Source: Tipula vernalis
Taxonomy: Eukaryota > Arthropoda > Insecta > Diptera > Tipulidae
DNA length: 64,000 bases
Reading direction: 5' to 3'
Assembly (NCBI GenBank): GCA_958295665.1
Contig: OY282560.1
Span: 44,082,333-44,146,332 of the forward strand
Shown: positions 25,642-37,522 of the stretch, one piece after another
Layout: every line of letters begins with the position of its first letter
How positions within the stretch are numbered: the stretch's first letter is position 1
Notes under the pieces: model-generated
Told to the model about the DNA's origin: nothing
The model's input: only the letters and a program-made list of their open reading frames with translations
The model's database searches: none
Position numbers and translations under genes: made by a program

Positions 25642-25725
25642 TTCCCTGGATCTGAGCATGTCATCACATTGGAATACATTTAGTGGATAATATAAAGTAA
25701 TCGCCATATTAACGCGACCCTCAAC
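25642..25725 (+). repeat. 84-bp direct repeat, copy 2
   Basis: Starts TTCCCTGGATCTGAGCATG and ends CGCGACCCTCAAC. It is nearly identical to 25469-25552 and lies in the unpaired centre of the element. Confidence 0.85.
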
Positions 25726-26584
25726 CGGGCCCAACCCTCGAAAATAGAAATAGATATGGATGCCGCAGTTCTCACGTACAAATGTAAATTGGAAATATGT
25801 ACTTACATTTTAATTTTATTACCAGCATATCAAACAGGTGAAATATATCGGTACAATAACCAAAATGCATCAACCAATAAAAAAATTAAAAAATGGCGAC
25901 TATCTGGAAAATTGAAAAGAAGAAAGTTTTCTTAGGTTTTGGTCAACACGAAATTTAAAACAAAACAATTGAAAATTTCACATTTTTACTCCAGAATTTT
26001 TGGCAATCATGTTGGCACGACCAGAACTTGTCCCTAAACCTTCTGTGAAGCTATCAGCCATCGTAATCGGAGAATCGAAACACAGTCATATGTCAGAGAG
26101 ATTTCAGATTAGGCTTCTACAATGTACATATGTGCTGTAACTAGACATTTTTTAAGTTTTAATCCACTAAATGCTCACCAACGTGATGGCATACTCAGAT
26201 CCAAGGAACATGTCGTTGGTTAATAAATGTTTCTTTTTACGTTTGTAATGAGCTAAAATATTTACAGTATTGTATTTTACTGCCTTATGAAAATTAACAA
26301 AAACTTCATTTTTATTATAATTTTAAAACATACTTCTGCGTAACTATTTAGTATTTTACCTTCGAGCTTTAACACAACTCACCACATTTATTTAGTTTCC
26401 AAAATTTTTGAATATAAAATTATATTTTCTTCGAATTAGCATGTGTAGCTACACAATTTTGTCAAAAAATGATAAAATATATGAAGCTATCTCCTTATAG
26501 ATTGTGTAGAAAGTGTAATACTTGCTTTTACACTTTTTTTTTGCTGTTGTAAGGTTTTTGTATATTTTTCATAAACTTCACGCT

Positions 26585-28000
26585 AACAATTCTTTTACAA
26601 TTTTAGATAATCAACCCCATATTTTTAAAATTATACGTTAGAATTTGGATTAGTCGGAAAATGTTAAAATTAATTCCAAAGCTCTAATTTAAATATTTGG
26701 CCCAATTTTAGAATTTTTAAAATTTCGAGTGCAAAAAATATTGGCGAAAATGCAGAATTTCGTAAACGCAAACTTATGATATTGGTAAAATTTCCACATA
26801 GAATATTAAGCATTAGTTCGAATTAATTTGGAAAAACCTAAAAACTTATGAAACCTTTCAAATTAACAGTTTGGGTTTACACCATAACCACCAAATAAAG
26901 GTGCGATATACTCAATTAGGTTGGAATTGTAAAATATGAATTTTTTTACAAAATATAAGTCACCTTGCATTTTAACTTTAAACTTGTTCTAAATTCGCAG
27001 TCGCAACAAATTAATATTCGGAAAACATAGAGAAAACAATAGAGTTATATTCTTATTTCAGAATTCGACTTAATTTCAAAACCTTACTGAGAATTTATTT
27101 TAAATTGTAAAATTTTGAATAATTTGATCCAAAATAAAATTTAAAAGAAAATAAAAAATTCGTTAAATTTAACTAAATTAAATTTAATTTGTAGCTCAAA
27201 AGCAATTTGTTAAATTTTGCGAATTTTTCTTTGATACAAATTTGATAAGCAAAATTTTGATTGTGAATGTCTTTTGTTTTTAAGAAATTTCTTTTAATAA
27301 CCACAATTAAATTTGGAAATTTTCAATATGAACTAAGAACTGCAATTTGTAATTAAGAATGAATTTTATGAAATTCTGAATTTTATCCAACTTTTTACGA
27401 ACTCGAGATTTTAAAAATTCTGAAATTCGTTCAGTTATTATTCCTGAATAAGGCTTTGGAAATCAAATCAAATCATATTCCAAATAATAGTACTCTAATT
27501 TTTCAAAATTTGAACATAAATTTGTTAGATTTTTCAAATTAAATAGATTACGTGTATTTCATTATAACTGAAAATTAAAGTTTGGATTAGTTAAAAACTA
27601 TCGAAAAAAAAAATAAAATTATTTAAAAATTTTAGAATTTAAATTCAGAGGTGAAATTTTTGAAAAATGGCAAATCTTAGATAAAATTTTCTACTAAAAT
27701 CTGAAATAGACAAATTAATCTAAAACCAAAACTTGAACACATAATTGTGAAACATTATACAAAGCTCACAACTACGAAATTAAAATGCCAAGAATTAACT
27801 GTCTCAACATTAAAATTAATTTAGTCCGAGTCTGTAAACTAAGCTTAATTCAAAGCGTTAAACTTACAATTTATTTTAAAATTTTATCGTGTTCCAGACC
27901 AACATTGAAATTTAAAGATAAGTGTGAACAAGATTTTTGTTAATCTAAGCCTTATTTAAAATTTAACATTCCAAAAGTTGTACCAATTTCAGGATGAAAT
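26585..28000. repeat. Diverged ~1.1 kb repeat family (right part)
   Basis: Continuation of the repeat field interrupted by the inverted-repeat element. A clear copy of the core block is at about 27690-27880 (AAGCTCACAACTA, then GAGTCTGTAAACTAAGCTTAA). No coding potential. Confidence 0.45.
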
Positions 28001-31000
28001 TCAACGTTGTGGTATCGTTATAATTTGTAAATTAGATCATGTTAATCTTTGCATTCGGATGTTTTGAATATCGACATAGACCTTTTTAGACTATTAAACC
28101 TTAACTTTAGATTTAAGTTAGGAGTCTATAAATAACTCTTAATCTTGACAACAAATACCCGAGTACAGAAATAGAATTCATAATAAAAAAACATTAAAAG
28201 TCGGAAACAATACGAAAAAATAACTTTTGGCATAGTTGGTACTCCTAATTGTTATTGAACGGTACCATCCTCGTCATGTAGAGCAACAGCGTCAGTTCAA
28301 CGATTTGTAATAAAAAAGGGTTTACTCGTACCTGGAGGTCAGTAAGTGGGTAAAAATGTCAATATAAGGCCCATTCCTTACACGAAGCAACAATAAGCAC
28401 TTTAGTTATGTACATTCAAAAACAGCTAGAGTAATAGTCCGCAGAAAATCAATCAACAAAACAATTATTTGTTAAGGGCAAAAGACTGATTGGCAAATTT
28501 ACTTAATTCCAAAGCCTTATTAAAAATTTCAATGTTTCGGGCCATTTTTCAAATTCGGGCCAAAGAATTTGAAGAACCCTTCTTAAAGAATTTTATACCT
28601 GAATTAAACGATTTTTTTGTTTTAATCTCAATAAAAGATATTTATTTTTGTCAAATTATAAAAAAAAATCGTAGTTCGTTAAACTTTAATAAAATAAAAA
28701 ATGTTTAACAAAAAAACTTTGTTTCAAGAACCAACCAGAAAGTCTGAAAGGATTTATTGCAGCCAGTCAGAATGTTATTAATTTGCCCAAATTCTTTAAA
28801 ACCTTTATAATTCTTACATAAATATTACGATTTTAAAATTTTAAATAAATTTTTTTGATGAGGTCACTGATATCTTTGAAAAATATTCTAATCTTTAATT
28901 TAGATTAATACTTAAGATTACAATTTGAAACAATAAAAAATAAAATTTTGAATTTTAAGTTGATATTGGATAGGCCGTGTGTCTCTAAAATAAGAAACAA
29001 AACAAAATTTGCTTAAAATTAGAATAAAAACTCTATATGAAATTCCAACTGAAATGTATAAGCTACATGACAAATAAATCAAAGATCAAATAATATTGAC
29101 CCATTATAAATCTTTGATGTACCAAAAATTACTAAAATTTCCCAACCCTCATCAGATACAAGAAAAACTTGCAATATAAGAGGTTTTTTTTTTTACACAC
29201 CAAAAGTTCATCAATTCTAGAGTTCAATGAACCGTGAAATGTGGAAAAACCTGATCATTCCTATATGTGCCTATTTTCTAACACTTAGGAGTTTACATAA
29301 AAAAAAAAAAAAAATTTTGGTAACAAAATTAAATTAATTTTTGCACCTACCTTAAATTTTTTTTGTTTGTGAAATTTTATCTCACTTGAATTACATTTTG
29401 CACCTCACACAATAAAATTTTTATTTTTTTTTGCACTACAGTTCACTTGTCAAAAATTATCTTATATCACTTTAACTCTATATACTATGTAAAAACTTCT
29501 TATTTTTAAAATTTTCTTTTTCTTTTTTTTTTCTAGAACCAAATTACATATAATTTCATTTTACAAAAAACGAAAAAAAAAAATCACATCAGCAACAATT
29601 TTTTGTGTAGATTTGCACTATTCTTCTTAAATTCTTTCGTAATCATTAGAAGTAAAAAAAAAATTTTTTTTTTTTGCTTACATGAGAATAAAATTTTCTT
29701 AATTAAAATTAAAACAGCAAACACTTTTTTTTATTTATTTTTAACTGATATTGTGTAATAATTCACACGACTTTGTTCCACATTCGATTAAATTATAATA
29801 ACTAAGTTTTTCATTTATCTTAACACTGTTCTTGTGTTTTAAGTATAGTTAGATTTCTTCTAAATGAATACGATCATATTTTATGTTCTAAAATAACAAC
29901 AGAAAAACGAGAAAATTGTCAATTAAACATTTTTCGTTGTTGTTTGTTTTGCTTTAATTACAATACAGCACTAATTATATTCTAGAATTACGATATACTT
30001 AAAATTTCACTTGTACACGAGTATTATTTACAAAAAGACACTTTGCCAGATTTTTTTTTTTTTATTCGAAGAACAAGTTAAACGGAAAATCATAGTAGAT
30101 AAGAAAATAAAAATAAAAATAAAAATAAAAATAAAAATTACAAAAGAATTTATAAATACATTGTTGTTTGTATTTGTGAATATATTATACATATAGAGAG
30201 ATGGTCCGTCAAGGCCGCTGGTCAAACGGCAAATGCAATACACCTTGATACTGAATATAAAGAAAACCAAATACACAACGAAAACACTGTACACACAAGA
30301 AACTAAAAATTTTTTATTTTTTTATTTGTAAGAAATAAAAACGCGCTGATGATGATGATAATAATATTGAAGAAGATCCAATATAATACTGAATTACCGC
30401 ACGCGATTAAAATAAAAAAAAAAATTAAATAAAAGAAAACAGAAAAGAAAAGATTTGAAAAAAGTTTTTTGTTTTCTTTTTATTTCTTAACTATTTCTTT
30501 GGCTTTGGTTGAGTCTTGTAACATAGTACACCTATGTATATACATATATGTAGATGAAATGTGTGACGATGGTATGGGAATGAATTGTAAGTGTAATAAA
30601 TTTCAAAATTTATATGGATAAATATTTTGAATATTAATTTTGAATAAATATTGTCGTAATCTTTTTCATTATCTTCGGACCAATTAATCGTTCAATTCGT
30701 AAGACATTGTTTTGTGAATAATCTGGTTATAGTAAAAACAACATGTTTACTGGCGAGAAATACAGTTTTAAACTACCTTGTCTCTTCACTAGTTTTTAAG
30801 TAACATTCTTTATTTACCCGTATATTCTATTTTAAACCCATATATGGAGCAGCCGAATTACTACAGTTTTAAATGTGAAGCAGATCATAGCAACTACATC
30901 GGCGATTCGAATTTCTTGAATTTTAATGTTTAGTTTCGCCATTGTACCGAATTACAGGTACATACATCGGCATTTTCATACTTTATGTGATTTTTGGCGA

Positions 31001-31164
31001 CTTTTAAGATTATACGCGATTTGATTGGAATTGTTTGTTATGTATATGCCGATACAGGTAATGTACGAGATGGTATAACTTTTTCCTCTAATAATTTAAT
31101 TGTTTCTGTTTTGAATTTTGCATTGGGAGTGATGAAATGATTTCATCACAATGAATTACATATA
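28001..31164. other. AT-rich intergenic DNA with homopolymer runs
   Basis: No supported gene. Between about 29180 and 29700 there are many A and T runs. (AAAAT)n occupies about 30103-30138 and a short GATGATGATGATAATAAT tract lies near 30347-30366. The frame at 28490-28708 shows no recognised motif. Confidence 0.45.
30103..30138 (+). repeat. (AAAAT)n microsatellite
   Basis: About six to seven uninterrupted AAAAT pentamers. Confidence 0.9.
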
Positions 31165-31706
31165 CCCCTTAAATTTCTTAAGTACCCAAATAACGGCCAA
31201 ATCCCCACTTTCAGTGGTCGAATAGTCTCGTTTTAAAGAGCACGCGAGATTATCCAAGTTTATCATCCCCACGTACAGAAAAAACTGGAATGAAATGGAA
31301 TAGTGTTGCCTCATGAATATTTTTATTTTTCCTTGGATGAGAAACTGGGATAACGTTACATCAAAGCAAATAATAACGTATATAAGAAGTTGCACATCGT
31401 ACAAAATGCAAGAAAAATATTTTGGGTACGGTCGATGTGAAAGTGTGATGCCGTAGAATTGAAATGGAAGGATATACATAAAAATAAAATATTTGCTATT
31501 TCACAATCGAGCATTCATTTGTGGTTTTGTATTCATAGAGAAAAGTTCAGGTTCATTATTTGTAGTTTAATCATGTGTATTTTATCTTTATTGCATTTCC
31601 ATTTATTAGTGATTTAATAAATTCCCAATGTTAATTTAATTTTTTTACATCGTGCGTTATTATTTTATTATAAATATTAATAGTTTTGGAAAATTCAGGA
31701 ATTTTG

Positions 31707-31840
31707 TGCGCGGTTAAATCATGTAAATCTTCTCGAAGGAAAAATCCTGAAAAAAATTTTTTTTTTGATTTCCATCGGACAAAATAATGTTTGATGCCTG
31801 GGTAAATAAATGTGGATTATGTGATAAACATTTGTCAAAC
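31707..31840 (+). pseudogene. THAP zinc-finger remnant
   Basis: Read forward, a THAP-like start (CAVKSCKSSRRKNPEKNFFF, then DFHR) gives the first C..C pair and the phenylalanine-rich strand. After a frame change near 31785 the next frame reads a DAWVNKCGLCDKHL-like segment with the Trp and the C..H pair expected of the family. THAP fingers are the DNA-binding heads of P transposase and THAP9. The assignment is by eye and depends on one frameshift. Confidence 0.55.
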
Positions 31841-32290
31841 ATTTTATTCCAAATTCTATAGAAAAACCGAGATTGAAGCGAAATTCTATTCCCGAATTTT
31901 ATTTGACCTATCCGGATTTTAAGGTTGATCACGAAACTCTGTTAAAATATGAAAATCTTAGAACGTAAAAAAATAAAAATACACCTTCAAATGAAAATAT
32001 ATCTTTAGAATTTTTAAATGAGGGATGTAATGATATGAAGTCAACACTTCAAAATGACAACGAAGCTTTTGTATTAGTTGTGAAACTCATATAAAAAATT
32101 CATATTATTATAAACAAAAATATGATAATGCGTCGAAAAAAATTGAGCTCCTCAAGAATTAATAATTTTAGTAGGAAAATATCAAATCTTAAGAAACGAT
32201 TAAAGAACAGTCAGAAAAATGTGAAGATAGTAGTACCTGTATCTTAAACTGTGCTGATTGCCAGCATTGATAAACTAATTTATAAAAATT

Positions 32291-33279
32291 TTGATTAATT
32301 TATCAAACCAATATCCGTTAGAACAGAAAAACATAACACAAAAAATTTATTTTGAGTCACCTAGTTGTTATAATTTTCTCAGAGAAAATTTAAAATTAAA
32401 TTTACCATCGAAATCCTCATTATGCCGTTGGACTTTATTGAAAAATTTCAAACCCGATTTAAATGATTTTGTACTCAGGTATCTTAAAGGATAATTATCA
32501 GAGATAACAAACTCAGACAAATGGATAGTGCTAATGTTTGATGAAATATCTATTCGGCCTGATTTAGAATATGATCAGGTCAATGACGTAATTGACGAAT
32601 ATTCACAGATAAATAAAAGCAGATACTCGACAATTGCACGATGCATTAATGTTTTTATGATTTGGGGACTATTTAGGCAGTATAAATATGCAGTTGCTTA
32701 CCATGTAACTGAAAAAAATATGGATGGTGAAATTATCAAACAAGTTTTAATGGAACCCATTAAATCATTATTCAATTTTGCTTTCAAAATTTTTGCGGTG
32801 ATGTGTGGTCAAATTCCAAATAACCATAAATGCTTCCGTTTACTTAATACACCCCATTTGGTTAAATCAATCAGAAATATTTTACTAACCACCAATTTAG
32901 AAACTCCTGATGGAACTGCTACTTGGAAAGTACCAATGGAAACATTTGAAGGCGAGAAATTCAGAACGACTAAATTGTGTGTTCCAAAATTAACAGTATA
33001 ACATATTTATCCAAATACTTTTCAAAAAATGAAAGTACAATATGCCACACAAATATTTAGTAGAAGTTTAGCAGCTGGCATACGCACAATGATTTACTTT
33101 GATAAGTTTTCGGGTGAAGCTAATACAAGCAATTTTTTTCGAAAAAGTTGATCGATTATTCGACAATTTAAACAGTAAATTACTTTACTATTCAAACCCT
33201 CAAAAATCCACTCTGAAGCAAAATAATGCTGTTAATGATAATTTAAATTTTATTTTAGACTATCTTGACAAAATTTAAC
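32291..33279 (+). pseudogene. P-type (THAP9-like) transposase, degenerate
   Basis: The main frame has a stop at 32492-32494 and another at 32999-33001. P-family landmarks are FLRENLKLNLPSKSSLCRW near the start, LMFDEISIRPDLEYD (first catalytic Asp region, about 32533-32580), PLVxSIRNILL-like PHLVKSIRNILL (about 32840-32890) and FQKMKVQYATQIFSRSLAAG (about 33015-33085). A one-base shift near 33140 brings in EKVDRLFDNLNSK, the expected continuation, up to a stop near 33279. The usual CD.GxNN motif is degraded to CGQIPNNHKC. It would cut and paste the element using GTP as cofactor in known P transposases. This copy cannot. Confidence 0.75.
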
Positions 33280-33897
33280 CAAATCCTTAAAAAATGATGT
33301 ATTGTTTCAATGGCTTAATACAAACCTTTAGAGGTTTTTTATCTTTATCATCATATTTCTGTTTATAATAATATGAATTTTTTATATGAGTTTCACAACT
33401 AATACAAGAGCTTCGTAGTCATTTTGAAGTGTTGATTTCTTATAATTAATTATTTAGAATTTATTAAATCACTAATAAATGGGAATACAATAAAGATAAA
33501 TTACACATCATTAAACTACAAATAATAACCTGAACTTTTCTCTATAAATACAAAACCGTAGATGAATGCTCGATTGTGAAATAGAAAATATTTTATTTTT
33601 ATGTATATCCTTCCATTTCATTCGTTAGTACAACAAATGATATTCGTTTCTTATGAACCGATAAGGAGAAATGCATTTTTATATTGTTTACATAAAATAT
33701 GTGTTATAGCAAAAAATATTATAGTATCGAAGTTCCACTGTCCGGACATGGAATTATAGCATGTTCGAATTTTATCCGAAGTGCAACTTTTTTATATGTT
33801 ATTATTTTCTTTGGTTACATGCTTTTCAAAACGAGACTGTTCGACCACTGAGCGAGAGGTTCTTGCAGTTATTTGTACACTCAAGAAATCCTGGGCT

Positions 33898-34688
33898 TAG
33901 ATGGGACTCAACTAATAATTTTAAAGTATAGGTATGACCAAAAACTATAGTAGATTTCAAAGAGACGTCTCATGTCGAATAAATAAAAACTCAAATTAGT
34001 GGGGTGTAGAAAATACCTAATTGGGTGGAACAATATAGCCCTGTGGCGGTTCACGCATGTGTACATGCATTCGTTGTCACACGGTAACAAACAACGCGCC
34101 CTTTCTATCATCTGCGTTCAAGTATACCAACCGCGCGACACAACAGAATTACAAAACAGATAGACGAAGGAACGAAATAAAATAAAATACAACAGTCTGC
34201 ACTCGAATTTCAATAAGGTGAACAACAAAAATTGTGAATAAATAAATAAAATTAAAATGTTAGTTAAATTAAATTTATTAATTAAATTAAAAATAATTAA
34301 ATAATTAAAATAAAATTAATTCAAATTAAATACATTTAACTAAAATAAATTAAAAAATTTAATCAAAACAAAATTGTGTACAATTATTTATTTGTGAACA
34401 CGTTATATTGGTGACAACCGGCGTCCATTTTTATGGACATGAACACGCGGTTTTATTTAATTATTTTTTTTAAAATAAATTATGAACACTCGTACGACCC
34501 TGTACCAGGTAAATAAGGTACATCGAACACACCTACAATACAAACGTGGAGTTATGTACAACATACAAACGTGGAGCCACACAAAATACACATGAAACGG
34601 CACACGCAACACGTTCACAGGGCTCAACATAGCTGTATCATCATTTTGTATAGGGACACATAAACATTTATACATGTTGTACGCAATG
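33898..34688. other. Intergenic DNA
   Basis: No gene. An AATTAAAT-rich low-complexity tract occupies about 34230-34370. A 14-bp direct repeat ACATACAAACGTGG / ACAATACAAACGTGG lies near 34539 and 34561. The minus frames here (33908-34111, 34457-34720) have no recognisable motif. Confidence 0.45.
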
Positions 34689-36181
34689 AGTGTGAAGTTT
34701 ATGCTAAAAAAAAATAACATAAAATTACACTGTTAAATTAGCTATTTTTCCAATTGGAATTTAAATTATATGAAAATTCAAATGTTTTGTAATTTTGGAA
34801 TTTTCGTACCACCAAACAGATTCTTTTCATCGTTTTCAGACAGCTAGACCATCTGTTTATCTCGTTAACCAAAAGCATCCAATTGTGTAGAACATTACTA
34901 GTTATATTTCAGATAATTTAAAAGTTGGCCGATTTTTGATGGTTTATATATTTATTTAGCGTCGATCCTGGAAATGTCCCGCACATTTCTTAGAATAGCT
35001 AAGCCATATAGCGGTCAATGTCACCAAGCCGATCCATTTATAATGAACTATAATATATTTCACAGTTTTTGGAATTTTTAATAATTTTGGATTATTTTAA
35101 AAGTTTTATATCGCCGACCGCAGAGATGTCCACAAGGTCTTGCACATATCCTCGGATAGATAATATTGTCAGATAACTTGGCCATATACCCCTATAAGTG
35201 GCCAACCTGATCCAATTGTGATGACCTCTACTATATTTCGCCGAATTTAGAAGCTTTAATAATTATCGATGGTTTTAAAAATTGTTTTATCTCCAATCAC
35301 AGAGATGTCCACAAGATATTGCCCATATTTTCGGATAAATTGGCCGTGTGCCAGTTTATGGGGTCAACCTTATCCAATTGTGATGAACTATACTATACTT
35401 CATAGAATCAATTTCTAATAATTTTGATGGTTTTAAAAATTGTTGTATCTCCGATCACAGAGATGTCCACAAGGTCTTGCCAATATTTTCGGATAAATTG
35501 GCCACGTACCAGTCTACGCGGTCAACCCTATACAATTGTGATGAACTATACTGTACTTCACAGAATTTAGAATTTCTAATAATTTTGATGGTCAAATCAA
35601 AATTATTAAAAATTCTAAATTCTGTGAAGTATAGTATAGTTCATCACAATTGGATAAGGTTGACCAGGTAGATTGGGATGTGGCCAATTTATCCGAAAAT
35701 ATCGGCAAGATCTTGTGGACATCTCTGTGATCGGCGATACAACAATTTTTAAAACCATCAAAATTATTAAAAATTCCAAAAACTTGAAAATATATTATCA
35801 TCATAATTGGATCGGCTTGGTGACATTAACCGCTATATGGCTTAGCTATTCTAAGAAATGTGCGGTCCTTTCGGGACATTTATAGGATCGACGCTAAATA
35901 ATTATTTAAACCATCAAAAATCGGTCAACTTTTAAATTATCTGAAATATAGTAATGTTCAACACATTGGATACTTTTGGTTAACGAGACAAACAGATGGT
36001 CGAGCTATCTGAAAACAATGAAAAGAACCTGTTCCCTGATGAATAGAATCTGTTTGGTGGTACGAAAAATCCAAAATTACAAAACATTTGAATTTTCATA
36101 TATTTTAAATTCCAATTGGAAAAATAGCTAATTTAACAGTGTAATTTTTTGTTATTGTATTTTTAGCATAAACTTCACACT
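34689..36181. mobile_element. Foldback element with internal ~160-bp units
   Basis: The ends are AGTGTGAAGTTTATG (34689-34703) and its exact complement (36167-36181). The palindrome continues one step further (CAATG before, CATTG after). Long arms share TTACACTGTTAAATTAGCTA, TTCCAATTGGAATTTAAA, ACCATCTGTTTATCTCGTTA (degraded) and the GCTAAGCCATATAGCGG block. Inward, the left arm carries about three direct copies of a ~160-bp unit (GATGTCCAC anchor at 35125, 35304, 35462). The right arm carries one inverted copy (anchor complement near 35715-35723). The turn is near 35592. It has no coding capacity and no obvious target duplication. A second copy starts at 60051. Confidence 0.85.
35100..35591 (+). 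repeat. Short direct array of the ~160-bp foldback unit
   Basis: Three units with anchors 35125, 35304 and 35462. Spacings are 179 and 158 bp, the first unit carrying a ~17-bp insertion near 35158-35175. Each has TCACAGAGATGTCCACAAG (first unit GCAGAG), AATTGTGATGA and TTTAATAATT. They match the units of the array at 60.5-64 kb. Confidence 0.85.
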
Positions 36182-36325
36182 CATTGTTATTATGAAAGGT
36201 AATGTATGGCTGAATTTCATTGATAGTTTCTACTCTAAAACGAATGGAGAGAGGTTAATTAATTTTCTTTATTATTCTAAATTTTACTTTAAAGTATGAG
36301 AAATGTATTGTTCTAACCAAGACCA

Positions 36326-36501
36326 GAATAAACCAATAATTGCTCAGACAAAGATTTCAAAACTGAAAATGACTAAAAATCACTCAAAATTTTTGTGATA
36401 ATCACTGTAATATTCATATTACAGTGTTATCACAAAAATTTTGAGTGATTTTTAGTCATTTTCAGTTTTTAATTCTTTGTCTGAGCAATTATTTGTTTAT
36501 C
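36326..36501. repeat. Palindrome with ~83-bp arms
   Basis: The left arm (36326-36412) and right arm (36418-36501) are near-complementary through CAATAATTGCTCAGACAAAG, AAAACTGAAAATGACTAAAA and ATCACTCAAAATTTTTGTGA, with only a few bases of loop (around TTCAT). It is probably a hairpin MITE. No TA or other duplication is certain. Confidence 0.85.
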
Positions 36502-37244
36502 CATTATTGGGTGATTATGCACATTGAACAATCGTTCAAAATTTTTGGGATGTTTTGTGGTTTTAAGCGGTTTTAGCTAATGAATAATCGTTCATATTAA
36601 CAGCGAGTAGAATCGTCCAAATGTAAATTGAAGAATGGCCCAAAAATATGCGGTTACATTTTAGGTCTACTTTTCATGAATGATTTATTGAGCTAACTTT
36701 AAATTGATAAAAATATTCCTGGTTTTTATAAGGAATTCTACGACGAAACCATGCCCGACATGAGGTGAATCAGGGCATTTATAATTTTGTGACATTTAAA
36801 TTTTATTTTTTGTTTCTAAGATCACGATCAATTTAATTTTTAATTAAATCGTTGATCATAGCCAAATCTTTTTATCTTTGCAATTTTCAAAATATAAAAT
36901 TAAAATGTTAAGTTATTTAAGGCATTCGTAAACTTTATTAAACATTTTAATGTTTCGATGTAGATGATATGTTTGCGAAGAAATCAAACGAGTTTTCTAA
37001 TTAAAAGTTTGGTCCCCATTTCTAATTCATTGGTATTTCTAAATACGAATATCCTTGTATTTGAATTATTGTGTTTACGTTGGAACTTCATCAAAGTAAT
37101 ACTGCAAAATTGAAAGTATCCCAAAAATATGTCAACTTTTGACAACAATTTAGTTTGTTTGTGAATGAAATTGACTTCGGTTTATTTATATTTATATTGC
37201 TTTTGGTGTATAGGCATGTAAAACATTGAAACTAAAATTAAATT

Positions 37245-37522
37245 AAAACTAAAAATAAATTAGAAAAATAATTAAAGAATTAAAAAAACGTTAAATATAA
37301 AAATAATAAACAAATTAAAAATAAATAAATAAAAACAACAATAAAATGTTAGAAAAAACGATTTTTTACAATATACATATGTAGATATGAAATTAAAAAA
37401 AAAATTTACATTTTCTACTGTTTTATTGTTGTTTTTATTTATGTATTTTTAATTTGTTTATTATTTTTATATTTAACGTTTTTTTAATTCTTTAATTATT
37501 TTTCTAATTTATTTTTAGTTTT
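37245..37522. repeat. AT-rich palindrome with ~110-bp arms
   Basis: The left arm from 37245 (AAACTAAAAATAAATTAGAA, AAATAATTAAAGAATTAAAA, AACGTTAAATATAAAAATAA, ACAACAATAAAA) is repeated in reverse complement up to 37522, around a ~55 bp centre containing ATACATATGTAGATATG. It would form a very long hairpin. There is no coding signal. Confidence 0.85.

Larger units (their letters stand above)
24917..26584. mobile_element. Non-autonomous element with ~425-bp inverted arms
   Basis: The outer ends are AGTGTGAAGTTTATG (24917-24931) and its near complement (26570-26584). The inverted arms run inward to about 25515 and back from about 26160. Leaving out a nested insertion, the left arm is about 426 bp and the right about 425 bp. 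Shared landmarks include CCTTACAACAGC, CTACACAATCTATAAG (degraded), AACTCACCACATTTATTTAG and GTTAATAAATG. The flanks share CAATTCTTTTAC (24904-24915 and 26587-26598), a probable 9-12 bp target duplication, which would fit a Mutator-like mover, but the superfamily is not proven. There is no transposase frame inside. Confidence 0.75.
31165..33897 (+). mobile_element. P-element-like transposon relic
   Basis: A ~2.7 kb unit with THAP-finger and P-type transposase remnants between inverted repeats. The outermost pair (about 31165-31240 and 33820-33897) shares AAAACGAGACT, TTCGACCACTGA and GTTATTTG at roughly 70 percent. A better-conserved pair is 31455-31640 and 33450-33625, containing GGAAGGATATACATAAAAAT and CTATTTCACAATCGAGCATT. 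A third pair, 32030-32130 and 33345-33445, carries GTTGTGAAACTCATAT on the left (complement on the right). No clean 8-bp target duplication is visible. Confidence 0.75.

Noticed and set aside
35477..35885. Three overlapping ~65-70 codon frames on both strands
   Set aside because: They fall within the inverted arms and repeat units of the foldback element and mirror each other because of the palindrome.
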